From Azolla caroliniana (taxonomy: Eukaryota > Polypodiophyta), in assembly GCA_043228905.1 (NCBI GenBank), contig JBHGNT010000007.1:12090001-12154000 (forward strand): a stretch of 64,000 nt of DNA, in the 5' to 3' direction. Shown piece after piece: positions 39,865 to 48,850 of this stretch. Positions within the stretch are counted from its first letter, which is position 1. The number at the start of each line of letters is the position of its first letter. The notes under the pieces are model-generated. The model did not search any database. It was not told the origin of the DNA and saw only the letters and a list, made by a program, of their open reading frames with translations. The position numbers were made by a program, and so were the translations under genes.

Positions 39865-42074
39865 ATGCCCGAACGGCTGACCCTCCCTTGACTAGAAGTC
39901 ACACTCTCCCTCACTCACTCTCCCTCTCCATCACTAATGTCTATCTCTTCCCTGTGTGTATGTTAATGTTTATGATAGAAAATTTGGCTTTGGGCTTAGA
40001 TTCTCTCAACGGTGATGTCTTTTTATGAAAGGATCTTGGCATCGAGCTTCTCATGGGATCTCGTCATGCCTCTTCTACAATCATGTACTCGTCTCTGGAT
40101 ATGGTGGCATCCATAGCAGCTTCTACACACAGTTCCAGATCCATGGCTCTGCAATCAGCCAAGCCCCCAAGGAAACTCAGATCACAACACCTACAATGCA
40201 CCCAAACCTGGTTCAGATCAGAACCATACAATTTCTGTTGAGCAGAAGCGGAAGCATCATCAGGTTCAGATTCTGTCCCCTTCTTTCTTCATCATCAAAC
40301 CCTTGTACAACAAAGGAAGGGAACACACAAACAGGCCCAGACCATGGTGACGGAAAAGGCCATGATCATAACCATTGAGATCATGCCCAATGGCTCCATG
40401 AGCTTCTCTTTTAGGGTCAGTGCAGGCTCGCGGACTTCTTGCACTTCATCAATCGCAAGTATGTGAAGCTAGGGTACCACTACCTCATCAGCCTTGAGTG
40501 CTTCTACCTCTTCACAATCCTTGTGTTGTTGGTCGCCTTGAGAGCGCAGATCGAGACCCTGTCCAACCAGGAGCTCTGGATCCAGCCATGGAAAAACCTA
40601 GAGGTGAGATTTTTCGGGATCGTGGCCTGCTCGGGGCCGAATGAAAAATGAGGGACGTTTGATTTCAAGAAAGCTAAAGCCATGGAGGATTGGGGATTCT
40701 TCTGCATCGGAGTCTGTTGTTTTCTACTCTACTTCCTATTCCCCCTCTGTCATTCCTCGCTTCCTCTGATCCCTGTTTTTAGACTGTGTGCACGTGCGTG
40801 CACATAGAGAGAAACAGAAAGTAGGGGCTTGTCCACATCCCTCGCCGTCCATGGCGGAAGAGAAGTGCCACGAGATGATTTAGAGGACTCTGAAGACGAC
40901 GTAGACGTCGAAGTCAGCTCTAGCTATGACGGAGGCCGCAGTGAAGACTATGACGTTGCCATCAATCCCCCCTACTCTCATGACGAGGTTGAAGGGGGTG
41001 GAGAAATTGATGTGGAAGGTGAATGTGAAAGAGTCAGAAGAGAACTTGAGCGAGAGGAAAGTGAAGCAGAGAGAGAGACGAGAGTGATGTAGAGCATGGA
41101 CATGGCGAGGAGTCCCTGTCTCTAAGAGTGATGAGCAACATGGCAACGAGGATGAACGTACCTCGAGTCTCAACATTCCTGACGACGACCCCGGAATCCA
41201 GCGAATCATTGCTGATCATGAGGGTGATAATTTTGGTGACACTGCAGGGATGGGCTCAGATCTTTACCCTACACTATCTCCATGACAATGACCTTCTTCA
41301 AGTTGCTCTGCTACTTCTCCCAATACTGCTACTATATCAGAATGGCCCTTGTATGCGAATTGAGGATCCCCTGAGGTAGAGAAGGAAGGATCAGTTGCTT
41401 GGTTCCTCCCTTCCCTCTTGATGAAGAGATCAGCGTTGCCGCCGCCGCCGCATGAGTATAAATACTGATCTAATAATAAGCTCACAATAAGAGGATCAAG
41501 TACGGAAGAATCAGCAAAGATGTAGCACATGCAATCAAGGTAGTATTGCGACAACGGGGTTGTACAACAATGGACAAGCAATATAACCTGGTTGAAGAGG
41601 AGAAGAGCGATAGATCGATCAATTCGAAGGCTACGATTCTCAGAAGAATATGGAAGGAGAAATTTGAAGAAAGAAGAGAAGAGGGAGACAACGCAAATAA
41701 GAAGTGAAGTAGAGGCAAACGAAGAAGAAGAATGTGAGCAACAAGAGGTGAGAAGAAGAGAGGATACAGACAGAAACGAAGAAGATACAAACAGAAATGA
41801 AGAGGAAAGAAAAAACGAAACAACAAAAGAAGCGCATGACACTAAAAATGACAAGGGCATTGTGTAGGATTTCAAAAGTTCAAGAGCATGCGACATAATT
41901 TCAAAAACTAAAGGGTAGACGAGGAAATTTCGAAAACGCAAGGGCAGAAAATAAAATTTTAAAAAACCTGAGGGGTACAACGTAAAATTTCGGAAACACA
42001 AGGGTACAGAAACTCATCACTACTCACACTAAGGAAGAAAAACATATATAAACCCTAAACCCTTAACCCTAAAC
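39865..42074 (+). other. Gamma internal region
   Basis: The leader resumes at 39868. The enzyme-like fragment is at 40415-40654. A frame at 40829-41092 encodes an acidic stretch (DLEDSEDDVDVEVSSSYDGG) I do not recognise. A GCC run lies near 41437. From about 41590 the plus strand is purine-rich. At 41860-42010 are units of the form AAATTTC-AAAA-AGGG, as in alpha and beta. Just before the 3' LTR remnant comes AACCCTAAACCCTTAACCCT, a short telomere-like stretch (about 42051-42074). Confidence 0.68.
40415..40654 (+). pseudogene. 3-ketoacyl-CoA synthase-like N-terminal fragment (gamma copy)
   Basis: The frame reads GQCRLADFLHFINRKYVKLG, then YHYLISLECFYLFTILVLLV and ALRAQIETLSNQELWIQPWK, then NLEVRFFGIVACSG, and stops after NEK. 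RLxDFLxxxNxKYVKLGYHYLI, two hydrophobic segments and the W...L...F....V.CS pattern match the region before the condensing domain of plant fatty acid elongase condensing enzymes (about residues 60-130 of the family's roughly 500). The catalytic Cys/His/Asn part is absent. TTCTCTTTTAG directly before GGTCAG looks like an intron 3' end. The match is from memory of the family and needs a search. Confidence 0.7.
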
Positions 42075-42205
42075 TCCCTACTTGTTTCATTCTTTATTTG
42101 TAACGGTTACCTCTTGTTCTATATAAACCCCACCCATGGGGCATAATGTAATATAGCTTTTTCCCCTCTCATTTTTGTGTCATTTCTTATTTTCACTCTC
42201 TTTCT
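42075..42205 (+). repeat. Gamma 3' LTR, first part (5'-truncated)
   Basis: From CTCCCTACTTGTTTCATTCT it follows the 5' LTR from about 38570, including CTATATAAACCCC and CCCC-ACCCA-GGGG. LINE-2 interrupts it in the CT tract. Confidence 0.8.
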
Positions 42206-44390
42206 CTCTCTCTTGCTAACTCTAATCTTCAATCGTGCCCTTGCGGAGGGTTTTCCACCACAATGGACTATGAATACAGTGACCCCCATACATAAAGGGG
42301 GGGACCCCATGGACCCAAATACATATAGGACCATTATGATAGGCCATACCTTTGCTAAGTTATATGGTGCAGTAATGGAAGCAGAGCTTAGCGACTACAT
42401 GGAGACCCTAAACCTTCGTGCACCTGAACAAGCTGGCTTTAGACGAGCCTTCTCCACTGTTGATCACATCTTCACACTTAGATGCCTAATTGACCAAACT
42501 AGGGCTCGCAAGAAGAGATTATATTGTTGTTTTGTGGACTTCCGCAAAGCCTTTGACACAGTCCCTAGAGATCGGTTGTCTGATAGACTTAAAAGCTTGA
42601 GGATACCAGATGATATGGTATGGGCCATCTACGCACTATATGAACAAGTGTCCGGGTGTGTCCGATGCCCAGGTGGCCTATCCAATCGTTTCACTAGCAC
42701 TATTGGTGTAAAACAAGGTTGCCCCCTATCACCGACGCTTTTTGGGATTTACATTGATGAGATCACAGATTTTATTGCTCGTGAGGGAGGCACCGGAGTG
42801 GTCCTTGGGGATACGCAGGTTCGTATCTTGCTCTATGCGGATGACATAGTTTTGCTCTCTGAATCCGAACACGACCTACAGAGGCACCTCAATGCCTTAG
42901 ATGACTTTTGTGTACAACGAGGATTGGTAGTGAATCTAGGGAAAACGAAAGTCCTTATCTTCCACACATCGGCCCAAGTTAGAGCTAAGTGTCACCTAAC
43001 TATCTCCCATAGCCCAGTCGAGGTGGTTGGATCGTACGTATATCTCGGAGTCACTTTTAGTGCCCGCTCAGGTAAATTTTCGATGACACAGGCAGCGAAG
43101 GATAGACTCACGAGAGGACATGCATCCCTCTCACTCCTAGAGAGACAATGCCACCAAGCACACTTTCAAGAGCCACGGACTAAAGGGTGGCTCTTTGACT
43201 CATTAGTGACCCCCTCCCTCATGTATGCATCTGCGGTTTGGGCTCCAGGATTACCATCCGTCATGTGGACGCAATTAGAGAGACCATTGGTGATGATGCT
43301 ATCACGCCAACTCCGAAGCAAATCGACTGTACCACATGACATTATTAGGGCCGAGTTCACGTTACCCCCAATGCTAGTAGAGGCACTTTTTCAACTTGTA
43401 GTCTTTATTGATAGGATACATAGCCAACCACATGATAGAATATCTCATCAAGCCTTTAAGGCCTCTCGATCATTGTATGAGTCCGGCTATACTAGCTCAT
43501 GGTATGGCATGATGGTGACTTGGCTTCTTGCGAATGGTCTAGACATTAATAACCTACCTCCCCTTAGGTACAACCACACGAGTGATAACACCTTAATCTC
43601 TCATGAGAACCGCAATAAAGTAATACGCCAAGAAATATGGCAAATTTACACTCGGTGTAAATGGATCACCCCACTAGAGCCACTCCCATCTAAAATGTCG
43701 TACTATAAGAAACACTTCATGCACTTCTCTGAGTTAGGTTTTATCACACGGCCAAAATATCTAGATGTATTCTTACCACATGCACTAAGGGTTGCCATAG
43801 GACAACTTAGAATATCATCTCACCAACTTGAGATTGAAAATGGCCGTACTAGTGGAGTCCCTAGGGAGGAAAGGATATGTAGGTTATGTCACATAGAGAT
43901 AGAGGATGAGTACCACTTTACTTGCAAGTGTCCAACCTATGCCGAGATAAGGGCACAATACCAAGACATACTTGGTCCGTCTCCCACCCTCCCCAAACTA
44001 TTAGATACTCTAGATATAAAGAAATTAGGCAAATACATTCTAGCGCTAAAACAACACAGAGAGAATAAATTACAAAATGTTGACAATAATGCTGCTAATG
44101 ATCACGAACATGTAACAAATGCAGTTTTTCAGGAACCTGAGGAGACAACGAATGCCGACACACTTGCACCACTCGGCCTTTCCATTGATGAGGCAGAAAA
44201 CCAGAGAAGAACCAGACGTCCTCGGGTGCCGGGTTTCAAAACAACTCAACGTGATGTGGACGCAATATTGAAAATAAGGGAACGTGAGCTACACCGCCTA
44301 GAAGCCATGGCTAGGGCACTCTCTACATTGGAACCCACATCAAGACCCTTTGACCCCCCACTTCTTTTCGAGAGGCTTGGGTGGAAATAA
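42177..44390 (+). CDS. LINE-2 ORF2 fragment, intact 737-codon frame
   Basis: The frame is open throughout. The first dozen codons come from the gamma LTR; LINE sequence starts about 42205 (FNRALAEGFPPQWTMNTVTP). RT landmarks: APEQAGFRRAFSTVDHIFTL, LYCCFVDFRKAFDTVPRDRL, GVKQGCPLSPTLFGIYIDEI and YADD at 42834-42845 (ILLYADDIVLLSES). The C-terminus has CRLCHIEIEDEYHFTCKC (CX2C-X8-H-X4-C). The N-terminal endonuclease and the start of RT are missing. With no stops it is the least decayed coding region in the window and probably a recent 5'-truncated insertion, not a host gene. Confidence 0.93.
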   Translation: MSFLIFTLFLSLLLTLIFNRALAEGFPPQWTMNTVTPIHKGGDPMDPNTYRTIMIGHTFAKLYGAVMEAELSDYMETLNLRAPEQAGFRRAFSTVDHIFTLRCLIDQTRARKKRLYCCFVDFRKAFDTVPRDRLSDRLKSLRIPDDMVWAIYALYEQVSGCVRCPGGLSNRFTSTIGVKQGCPLSPTLFGIYIDEITDFIAREGGTGVVLGDTQVRILLYADDIVLLSESEHDLQRHLNALDDFCVQRGLVVNLGKTKVLIFHTSAQVRAKCHLTISHSPVEVVGSYVYLGVTFSARSGKFSMTQAAKDRLTRGHASLSLLERQCHQAHFQEPRTKGWLFDSLVTPSLMYASAVWAPGLPSVMWTQLERPLVMMLSRQLRSKSTVPHDIIRAEFTLPPMLVEALFQLVVFIDRIHSQPHDRISHQAFKASRSLYESGYTSSWYGMMVTWLLANGLDINNLPPLRYNHTSDNTLISHENRNKVIRQEIWQIYTRCKWITPLEPLPSKMSYYKKHFMHFSELGFITRPKYLDVFLPHALRVAIGQLRISSHQLEIENGRTSGVPREERICRLCHIEIEDEYHFTCKCPTYAEIRAQYQDILGPSPTLPKLLDTLDIKKLGKYILALKQHRENKLQNVDNNAANDHEHVTNAVFQEPEETTNADTLAPLGLSIDEAENQRRTRRPRVPGFKTTQRDVDAILKIRERELHRLEAMARALSTLEPTSRPFDPPLLFERLGWK

Positions 44391-44587
44391 AATTAGGCTT
44401 AGTGTATAGTCACTTTCGAGTATACTACATATTGTACACTACTAGAACTCTTTTAGTTTAAGTTCTATTTTTTTTACTTAATTTTATTTTTAGTTATGAT
44501 GACTGGATAAATACTCTATTGTTGTAAACCAATTGTCTCATGGGCCAAATTTGGCCTTAGAAGACGTTAATACACCTTTCTTTCCTT

Positions 44588-44590
<3 letters not shown>
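44391..44590 (+). other. LINE-2 3' UTR with hairpin
   Basis: Ends GTCTCATGGGCCAAATTTGG and CCTTAGAAGACG. The palindrome GGCCAAATTTGGCC (44543-44556) sits exactly where LINE-1 has GGTCATATTTGACC. A TTTC-rich tail merges with the CT run of the gamma LTR. Confidence 0.8.
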
Positions 44591-44627
<37 letters not shown>

Positions 44628-44685
44628 GTAACCCCCTTGGGAGGGTGGTGAAGCCATTCTAGGCTTCAACCCCCACCCATTAACA
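44591..44685 (+). repeat. Gamma 3' LTR, last part
   Basis: CT run to about 44626, then TAACCCCCTTGGGAGGG and the hairpin GTGAAGCC-ATTCTA-GGCTTCAA, ending CATTAACA. It completes the LTR interrupted at 42205. Confidence 0.78.
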
Positions 44686-44850
44686 CCTACGCGCTCACTG
44701 TCTGGCGTCCGGGAACCGATCCGGACCGGGTACGTGACCATTAACCGATCCAGCGAATATATCCGGAAGACCTTCCTACTCCCGTCGGCTCCTTAGTCCG
44801 AGACCCCCGTCGTCCCACCCCGTCGACACATCCACGCGGAATACCATGAC
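44686..44850 (+). repeat. Gypsy-D 5' LTR, last part
   Basis: Continues the LTR interrupted at 38410 by gamma and ends TACCATGACA. TCCTTAGTCCGAGACCCCCG matches 22265-22285 closely. The primer-binding site TTTGGTGAACCC begins two bases later, as in gypsy-C, supporting this end. Confidence 0.7.
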
Positions 44851-45149
44851 ATCTTTGGTGAACCCAACATGAAAAGGGCGGCAAAGGAGTTCGAAACTGA
44901 GGGGAAGTGAAATTGAAAAAGCAATGGCGATGGCAATCGACCGCCTGGTGAACGCTTGTGAGGGCACGAGAGCCCTCGACAGGGCCATCGAAGCGATAGT
45001 CGGCACGATCGATCGGTTCAATTACAAAGACGCGACAAGCTACCTAGACGCCTACCGGGCCGAAATGATGATGAGGGATATTCCGGAGGACAGATGGCTG
45101 GCCGGATTCCCTCAAGTGGTTACGTAGAGCATCTATGCCGAGGTGCTGG
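44851..45149 (+). pseudogene. Gypsy-D leader and gag N-terminus
   Basis: After the primer-binding site the frame from 44924 reads MAMAIDRLVNACEG, AIEAIVGTIDRFNYKDATSY and LDAYRAEMMMRDIPEDRWLA. This matches the start of gypsy-C gag (IDKAVDNILARVGIFEG...). A TAG interrupts it at 45125. Chromovirus-E is inserted at 45155 with an AGGTG duplication; gag resumes at 60518. Confidence 0.82.
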
Positions 45150-45154
45150 AGGTG

Positions 45155-45287
45155 TGTCAGGAACAGAACTAAGACAGAGAAGTATTGTTAGGAAAATACT
45201 AAGACAGAGAAGGAATTAGTACTAAAAGATGAGGATTAGTACTAAGGGAGGTGCAGAACTCTCGAGAGAAGGAAAGAGTGAGTGAGT

Positions 45288-45331
<44 letters not shown>

Positions 45332-45505
45332 TGATGACAAAAGATATATATTATGTTAAGAGAATATACAATAGTAGCTAGGAGGCTTAAGACTGGTGTT
45401 GAAACGATTTGGTGTGAAATAATGGCTTGTGCCTCCTTTTATAGTGTTCTCAGGAGTACTCTAGGGTAACTCTGGGGTAACTCTGGGGTCTCAAATACAC
45501 ATCAC
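45155..45505 (-). repeat. Chromovirus-E 3' LTR, truncated, with GA microsatellite
   Basis: Matches the 5' LTR from TGT.AGGAA through CCTCCTTTTATAGTG. A GA run fills about 45294-45327. GGGGTAACTCT is tandemly repeated near 45470. The U3 part with the tRNA-like module, present in the other LTR, is missing; integrase sequence follows directly. Confidence 0.83.
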
Positions 45506-45754
45506 CGACGGTGACAACCCATATAAGCATAAAATGGTGGAACCTTTGTCGATGAGTGGAGAGAGTTATTATATGCAAATATGGCGAACTGGAGAATATC
45601 CCCCCAGGCATCTTGATGATAGCTTAGAAAACACCGAAGATACTGCTCCAACGTCTTATTAGTTTGTTCTACTTGGCCGTCTGTTCATGGGTGGTAGCCA
45701 GAGGAGAGGTTACACGTGACCTTGAGCATTTTAAAGAGGTGCTTGCAGAATTTC
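45506..45754 (-). pseudogene. Chromovirus-E integrase, C-terminal part of the core
   Basis: Read downward from 45754: KFCKHLFKMLKVTCNLSSGY, then HP-stop-TDGQVEQTNKTLEQ, DAWGDILQFAIFAYNNSLHS and PPFYAYMG. The stop is a TGA in the motif normally reading HPQ/RTDGQ, so CGA to TGA is likely. The preceding residues (SDRGPQFV) are on the far side of Copia-2 at 51411. No GPY/F region or chromodomain remains. Confidence 0.88.
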
Positions 45755-45759
45755 GAGAC

Positions 45760-46159
45760 TGTTGAGAGACAAGCTCAATATCGGCCGGATCGACTGAAGA
45801 AGCTGAGGACCGGATCGGTTGGGACCGATCGGTTAGGCCGAGTGCGTAAACTAGGAGGCCGTTAGGAAAGATATTCCGTGAGGAATATATTTGGGAGTTA
45901 GTGTAGGAGATCTTAATGAGTATAGAAGTATTGTCAGTACTTCGGTCAGTCCTTCTAGGACTTGTATAAAAGTGTTCATTGAACACACATATGTACAGTG
46001 TGGTGAATAGAGTGTTGAATATAGTTCTTGTGTTTTTCCTCACTCTCACTCTCTTTGTCTCTCCCGCGTATATTGCGTAAAGCTCAAGCTCTCCATTAAA
46101 CCTGAGTGTTCTTCCTTCTGTTCAGTCTTCATACTTGCATCCGCACGCTACTTTCTACT
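45760..46159 (+). repeat. Copia-2 5' LTR and adjacent primer-binding site
   Basis: TGTTGAGAGAC to TTTCTACT, directly followed by TGGTATCAGAGC at 46160-46171, complementary to initiator tRNA-Met. Dyads ATATTCC-GTGA-GGAATAT and AGTCCTTCTAGGACT precede CTTGTATAAAAG. The last base is T instead of the A of the 3' LTR. Confidence 0.94.
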
Positions 46160-46231
46160 TGGTATCAGAGCGCGAGGGTTCAGAACCTCTCTGCAGCCGA
46201 CACAGCTTGACGAAGAAGAACAAGAAGAACG

Positions 46232-47160
46232 ATGGATAAAGGCATGGCGAGCTCGCTTCCAACAGAGAAGCTCGACAGAACCAACTACGCGTCTTGGTCC
46301 TACAAGATGCACCAGTACCTGCTCGGGCACGGCTACTGGAGTTATGTCGAAGGAGCTAATGACGCGGCACCCGAATCGACACATAGAGACTTCCCGTCGT
46401 GGGAGCAATCGGCGAGCAGGGTATTATACTACTTCGCGTCGTGTGTGGGCGAACAACTATTGAGCTATGTTAGGGATGCAAAGACACCGAAGGGTGCGTG
46501 GGAAAATCTGAAGAAGATTTTCGTCGCGAGCACCACAGCCAGGAAGCTTCAGCTCCGACAAGAGTTGAGCAACCTACGACAACACAACTTGTCGGTGGCG
46601 GACTATACCTCGAAGATCAAGGATATTTGCAACTCCCTCGCCTCCATAGAGGTGAACATCAAGGAGAGCGAGATGGTCCAGATCTGTCTCGGAGGTTTGG
46701 CGTCGAAGTTCGGAGCGTTCCGAACGGCTATGTGTACCCGGGAGAATACGCCGTCCTTTTTCGACTTACAGTCAATGCTCCTGGTAGAGGAGAACCACGC
46801 GGGTGTGTCTACAAGCACGCATACCAACAACAGAATGTTGTACACGGAGGGAATTAGGCCCCGTGGACATGGAGGACGAGGCGAGTCGGCGCGCAATGGA
46901 GGCGGCCGACGAGATCAAGGAAGAAGGCACCGAAGTGATGCCGACAACAACTCCGGACCCTCCAGAAACAGGGGGAGTCGAAGCGGAGTGCTGGTACTGT
47001 GGCATTGAAAGGCCACAGGGAAAGTGAGTGTTGGAAGAAGCGCGCAGATTCGGAGAGAACCGGTTCTGGAAACGGCTCCGGACATACCGACAAGGGAAAT
47101 CGGCAGCGATCGCACTACGCCGAAGACTCTGGGAGAGCCGGAGAAGGGTCTGCCTTCGTG
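46232..47160 (+). pseudogene. Copia-2 gag
   Basis: MDKGMASSLPTEKLDRTNYA opens a 258-codon frame with the capsid-like region (MHQYLLGHGYWSYVEGANDA, SCVGEQLLSYVRDAKTPKGA, ESEMVQICLGGLASKFGAFR) and an RGG/Arg-rich tail (RPRGHGGRGE). At the zinc knuckle (46986-47040) one extra base relative to Copia-1 (GGCATTGAAAGG against GGCAAGAAAGG) shifts the frame after CWYCG, so the knuckle and everything after it are read in another frame. The gag body itself has no stop. Confidence 0.93.
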
Positions 47161-48850
47161 ACGAGACACGAAGCAAACTCAATGAAGCAGACCACCCCGA
47201 GATCGAACGAGGTGTGGTACGTAGACTCCGGCGCGTCAAACCACAGGACGAGCCATAAGGAGTGGTTCTCGTACCTTGAAAAACCGATACAACCTGGAGT
47301 AGTCGCAACAGGAGATGACACTCGGCATCCGATCGCGAATGTCGGAGAAGTTCCCCTTAGCCATGTTGGGCAGAAAGGGAAACTCATGAACGTGTTGCAC
47401 GTTCTGACAATCACGAAGAACTTGGTCTCGGTCGGACAGATCGTCGACCAAGGGATGGAGGTTCGGTTTACACACCTTGGGTGATTCATTGAGGAAGAAG
47501 GCCGTGTGATTGTGCAAGGGCGCAGAGACGGGAGGATGTTCATCCTCGACTCCGCTGACGGCGGCACCGCAATGTTCCCGAAGGGACAAAAATCCGAGTC
47601 GGACATCGACTTGTGGCACAAGCGGATAGGCCACGTCAACTACCAGCGGCTTCAAGATCTGCAAACGAAATAGGTAGTGTTCGGATTGCCCAAATTTAGT
47701 GGCCGAAAGGCACAAATTTGTGAAGCCTGCCAGCTCGGGAAGCAACACCGACTTCCCTTCCCCAACGAGCGAAACCAGAGCCGGAACAAGCTCGACCTTA
47801 TACACTCCAATGTATGGGGGCCGGCACAAAACGTTAGTCTTGGCGGGAGCCGATATATCTTGTCTCCTTCATTGACGACCACACGCGGCACACGTGGATC
47901 TACCTCATTGAGAGGAAGAGCGAAGTCTCCGATTGTTTTCGGAACCTCAAAGGGTTCGTGGAAACGGAAACGGGACGAAAGATCAAGTCCCTGCGGTCGG
48001 ATGGCGGGAAAGAGTACTTTTCCGGTCAATTCAACGGTTACCTACAACAAATGGGAATTCGCCGCGAATTCAGTTGGAGATACACGCCAGAGCAGAACGG
48101 CGTGGCCGAGAGGAAGAATCGGTCAGTTGTGGAAGCGGCACGGGCAATGCTGGAGGAGAAGAGCTTCCCCAAGTTCTACTGGGCCGAGGCGGTAAGGACC
48201 GCGGTATACATCCAGAACCGGATCGGAGACAAAGTGTCGGCGCACGAGCTATATTTGGAACGAAGCCGAACTTGCGACACTTGAGGGTGTTCGGTAGCAT
48301 TGCGTATGTGCATGTACCGAAGGAGAAAAGGAGGAAGTTGGACGCAAAGGCCGAGAAATGCATCTTGGTCGGTTACTCGGACGAGCAGAAGGGTTATAAG
48401 TGCTATAACTCTCGCACCAAACAAGCGCGTGTTAGCCGCGACGTTGTGGTTGACGAGTCCGCGTCCTGGTACCAGCCCCCGACTCCAATCCGTGTTCTGA
48501 CGATGAGGTCAGCGAGGCCGAGATGCCTCCGGATGAGCCCAAAATCGAGACCCGCGAAGAGAGTCCGATTTCACTCCGCTTAAGTGGACCGATTGGACGA
48601 CTGAGTCGGTACGATCAGTCCGATGAAGATCCGGCGAGTAGTGGAGACTCCGTCGTGCATTCCCCGCAGGAAGCCGAGGAGACGGCTTACGCGCAAAGAG
48701 AAAGGGAAGAAGAAGGTGTCGGATTCCAGCACGGATAAGAACGAGTAAGACAGATGCGAGTCCGACTCCGAGGGAACCGGTAACGGAGACCGCGTCGACC
48801 GAGAAGGCCTCGACATCAGCTAATGTGAGATTACGCTGATCTACCCGCCA
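47161..48850 (+). pseudogene. Copia-2 protease and integrase
   Basis: Protease has VWYVDSGASNHRTSHKEWFS with Asp-Ser-Gly at 47224-47232. The pre-integrase part reads LWHKRIGHVNYQRLQDLQ and ICEACQLGKQHRLPFP. The core has KIKSLRSDGGKEYFSGQFNG and YTPEQNGVAERKNRSVVEAA, with a frameshift near 47860 and another near 48260. Stops are TGA at 47482-47484 (Cys in Copia-3) and TAG near 47671. The tail up to 48850 is the acidic/basic linker to RT. Confidence 0.92.

Larger units (their letters stand above)
38411..44685 (+). mobile_element. Gamma, non-autonomous LTR retrotransposon with captured sequence
   Basis: A 5' LTR at 38411-38790 and a 3' LTR in two pieces (42075-42205, 44591-44685) flank an internal region without gag or pol. 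It shares LTR architecture and internal DNA with beta. Three later events altered it: a tandem duplication, a solo LTR at 39093-39864 and LINE-2 in the 3' LTR. The 3' LTR lacks its first 155 bp or so. No exact target-site duplication is visible at the ends (CTTGT and CCTAC). Confidence 0.78.

Noticed and set aside
40829-41092. Acidic 87-codon frame as a host gene
   Set aside because: It lies inside the gamma internal region, has no recognised family and no supporting copy in beta.
42177-44390. Host gene because of an intact 737-codon frame
   Set aside because: RT motifs, C-terminal zinc motif, 5' truncation and shared 3' UTR with LINE-1 identify a LINE.
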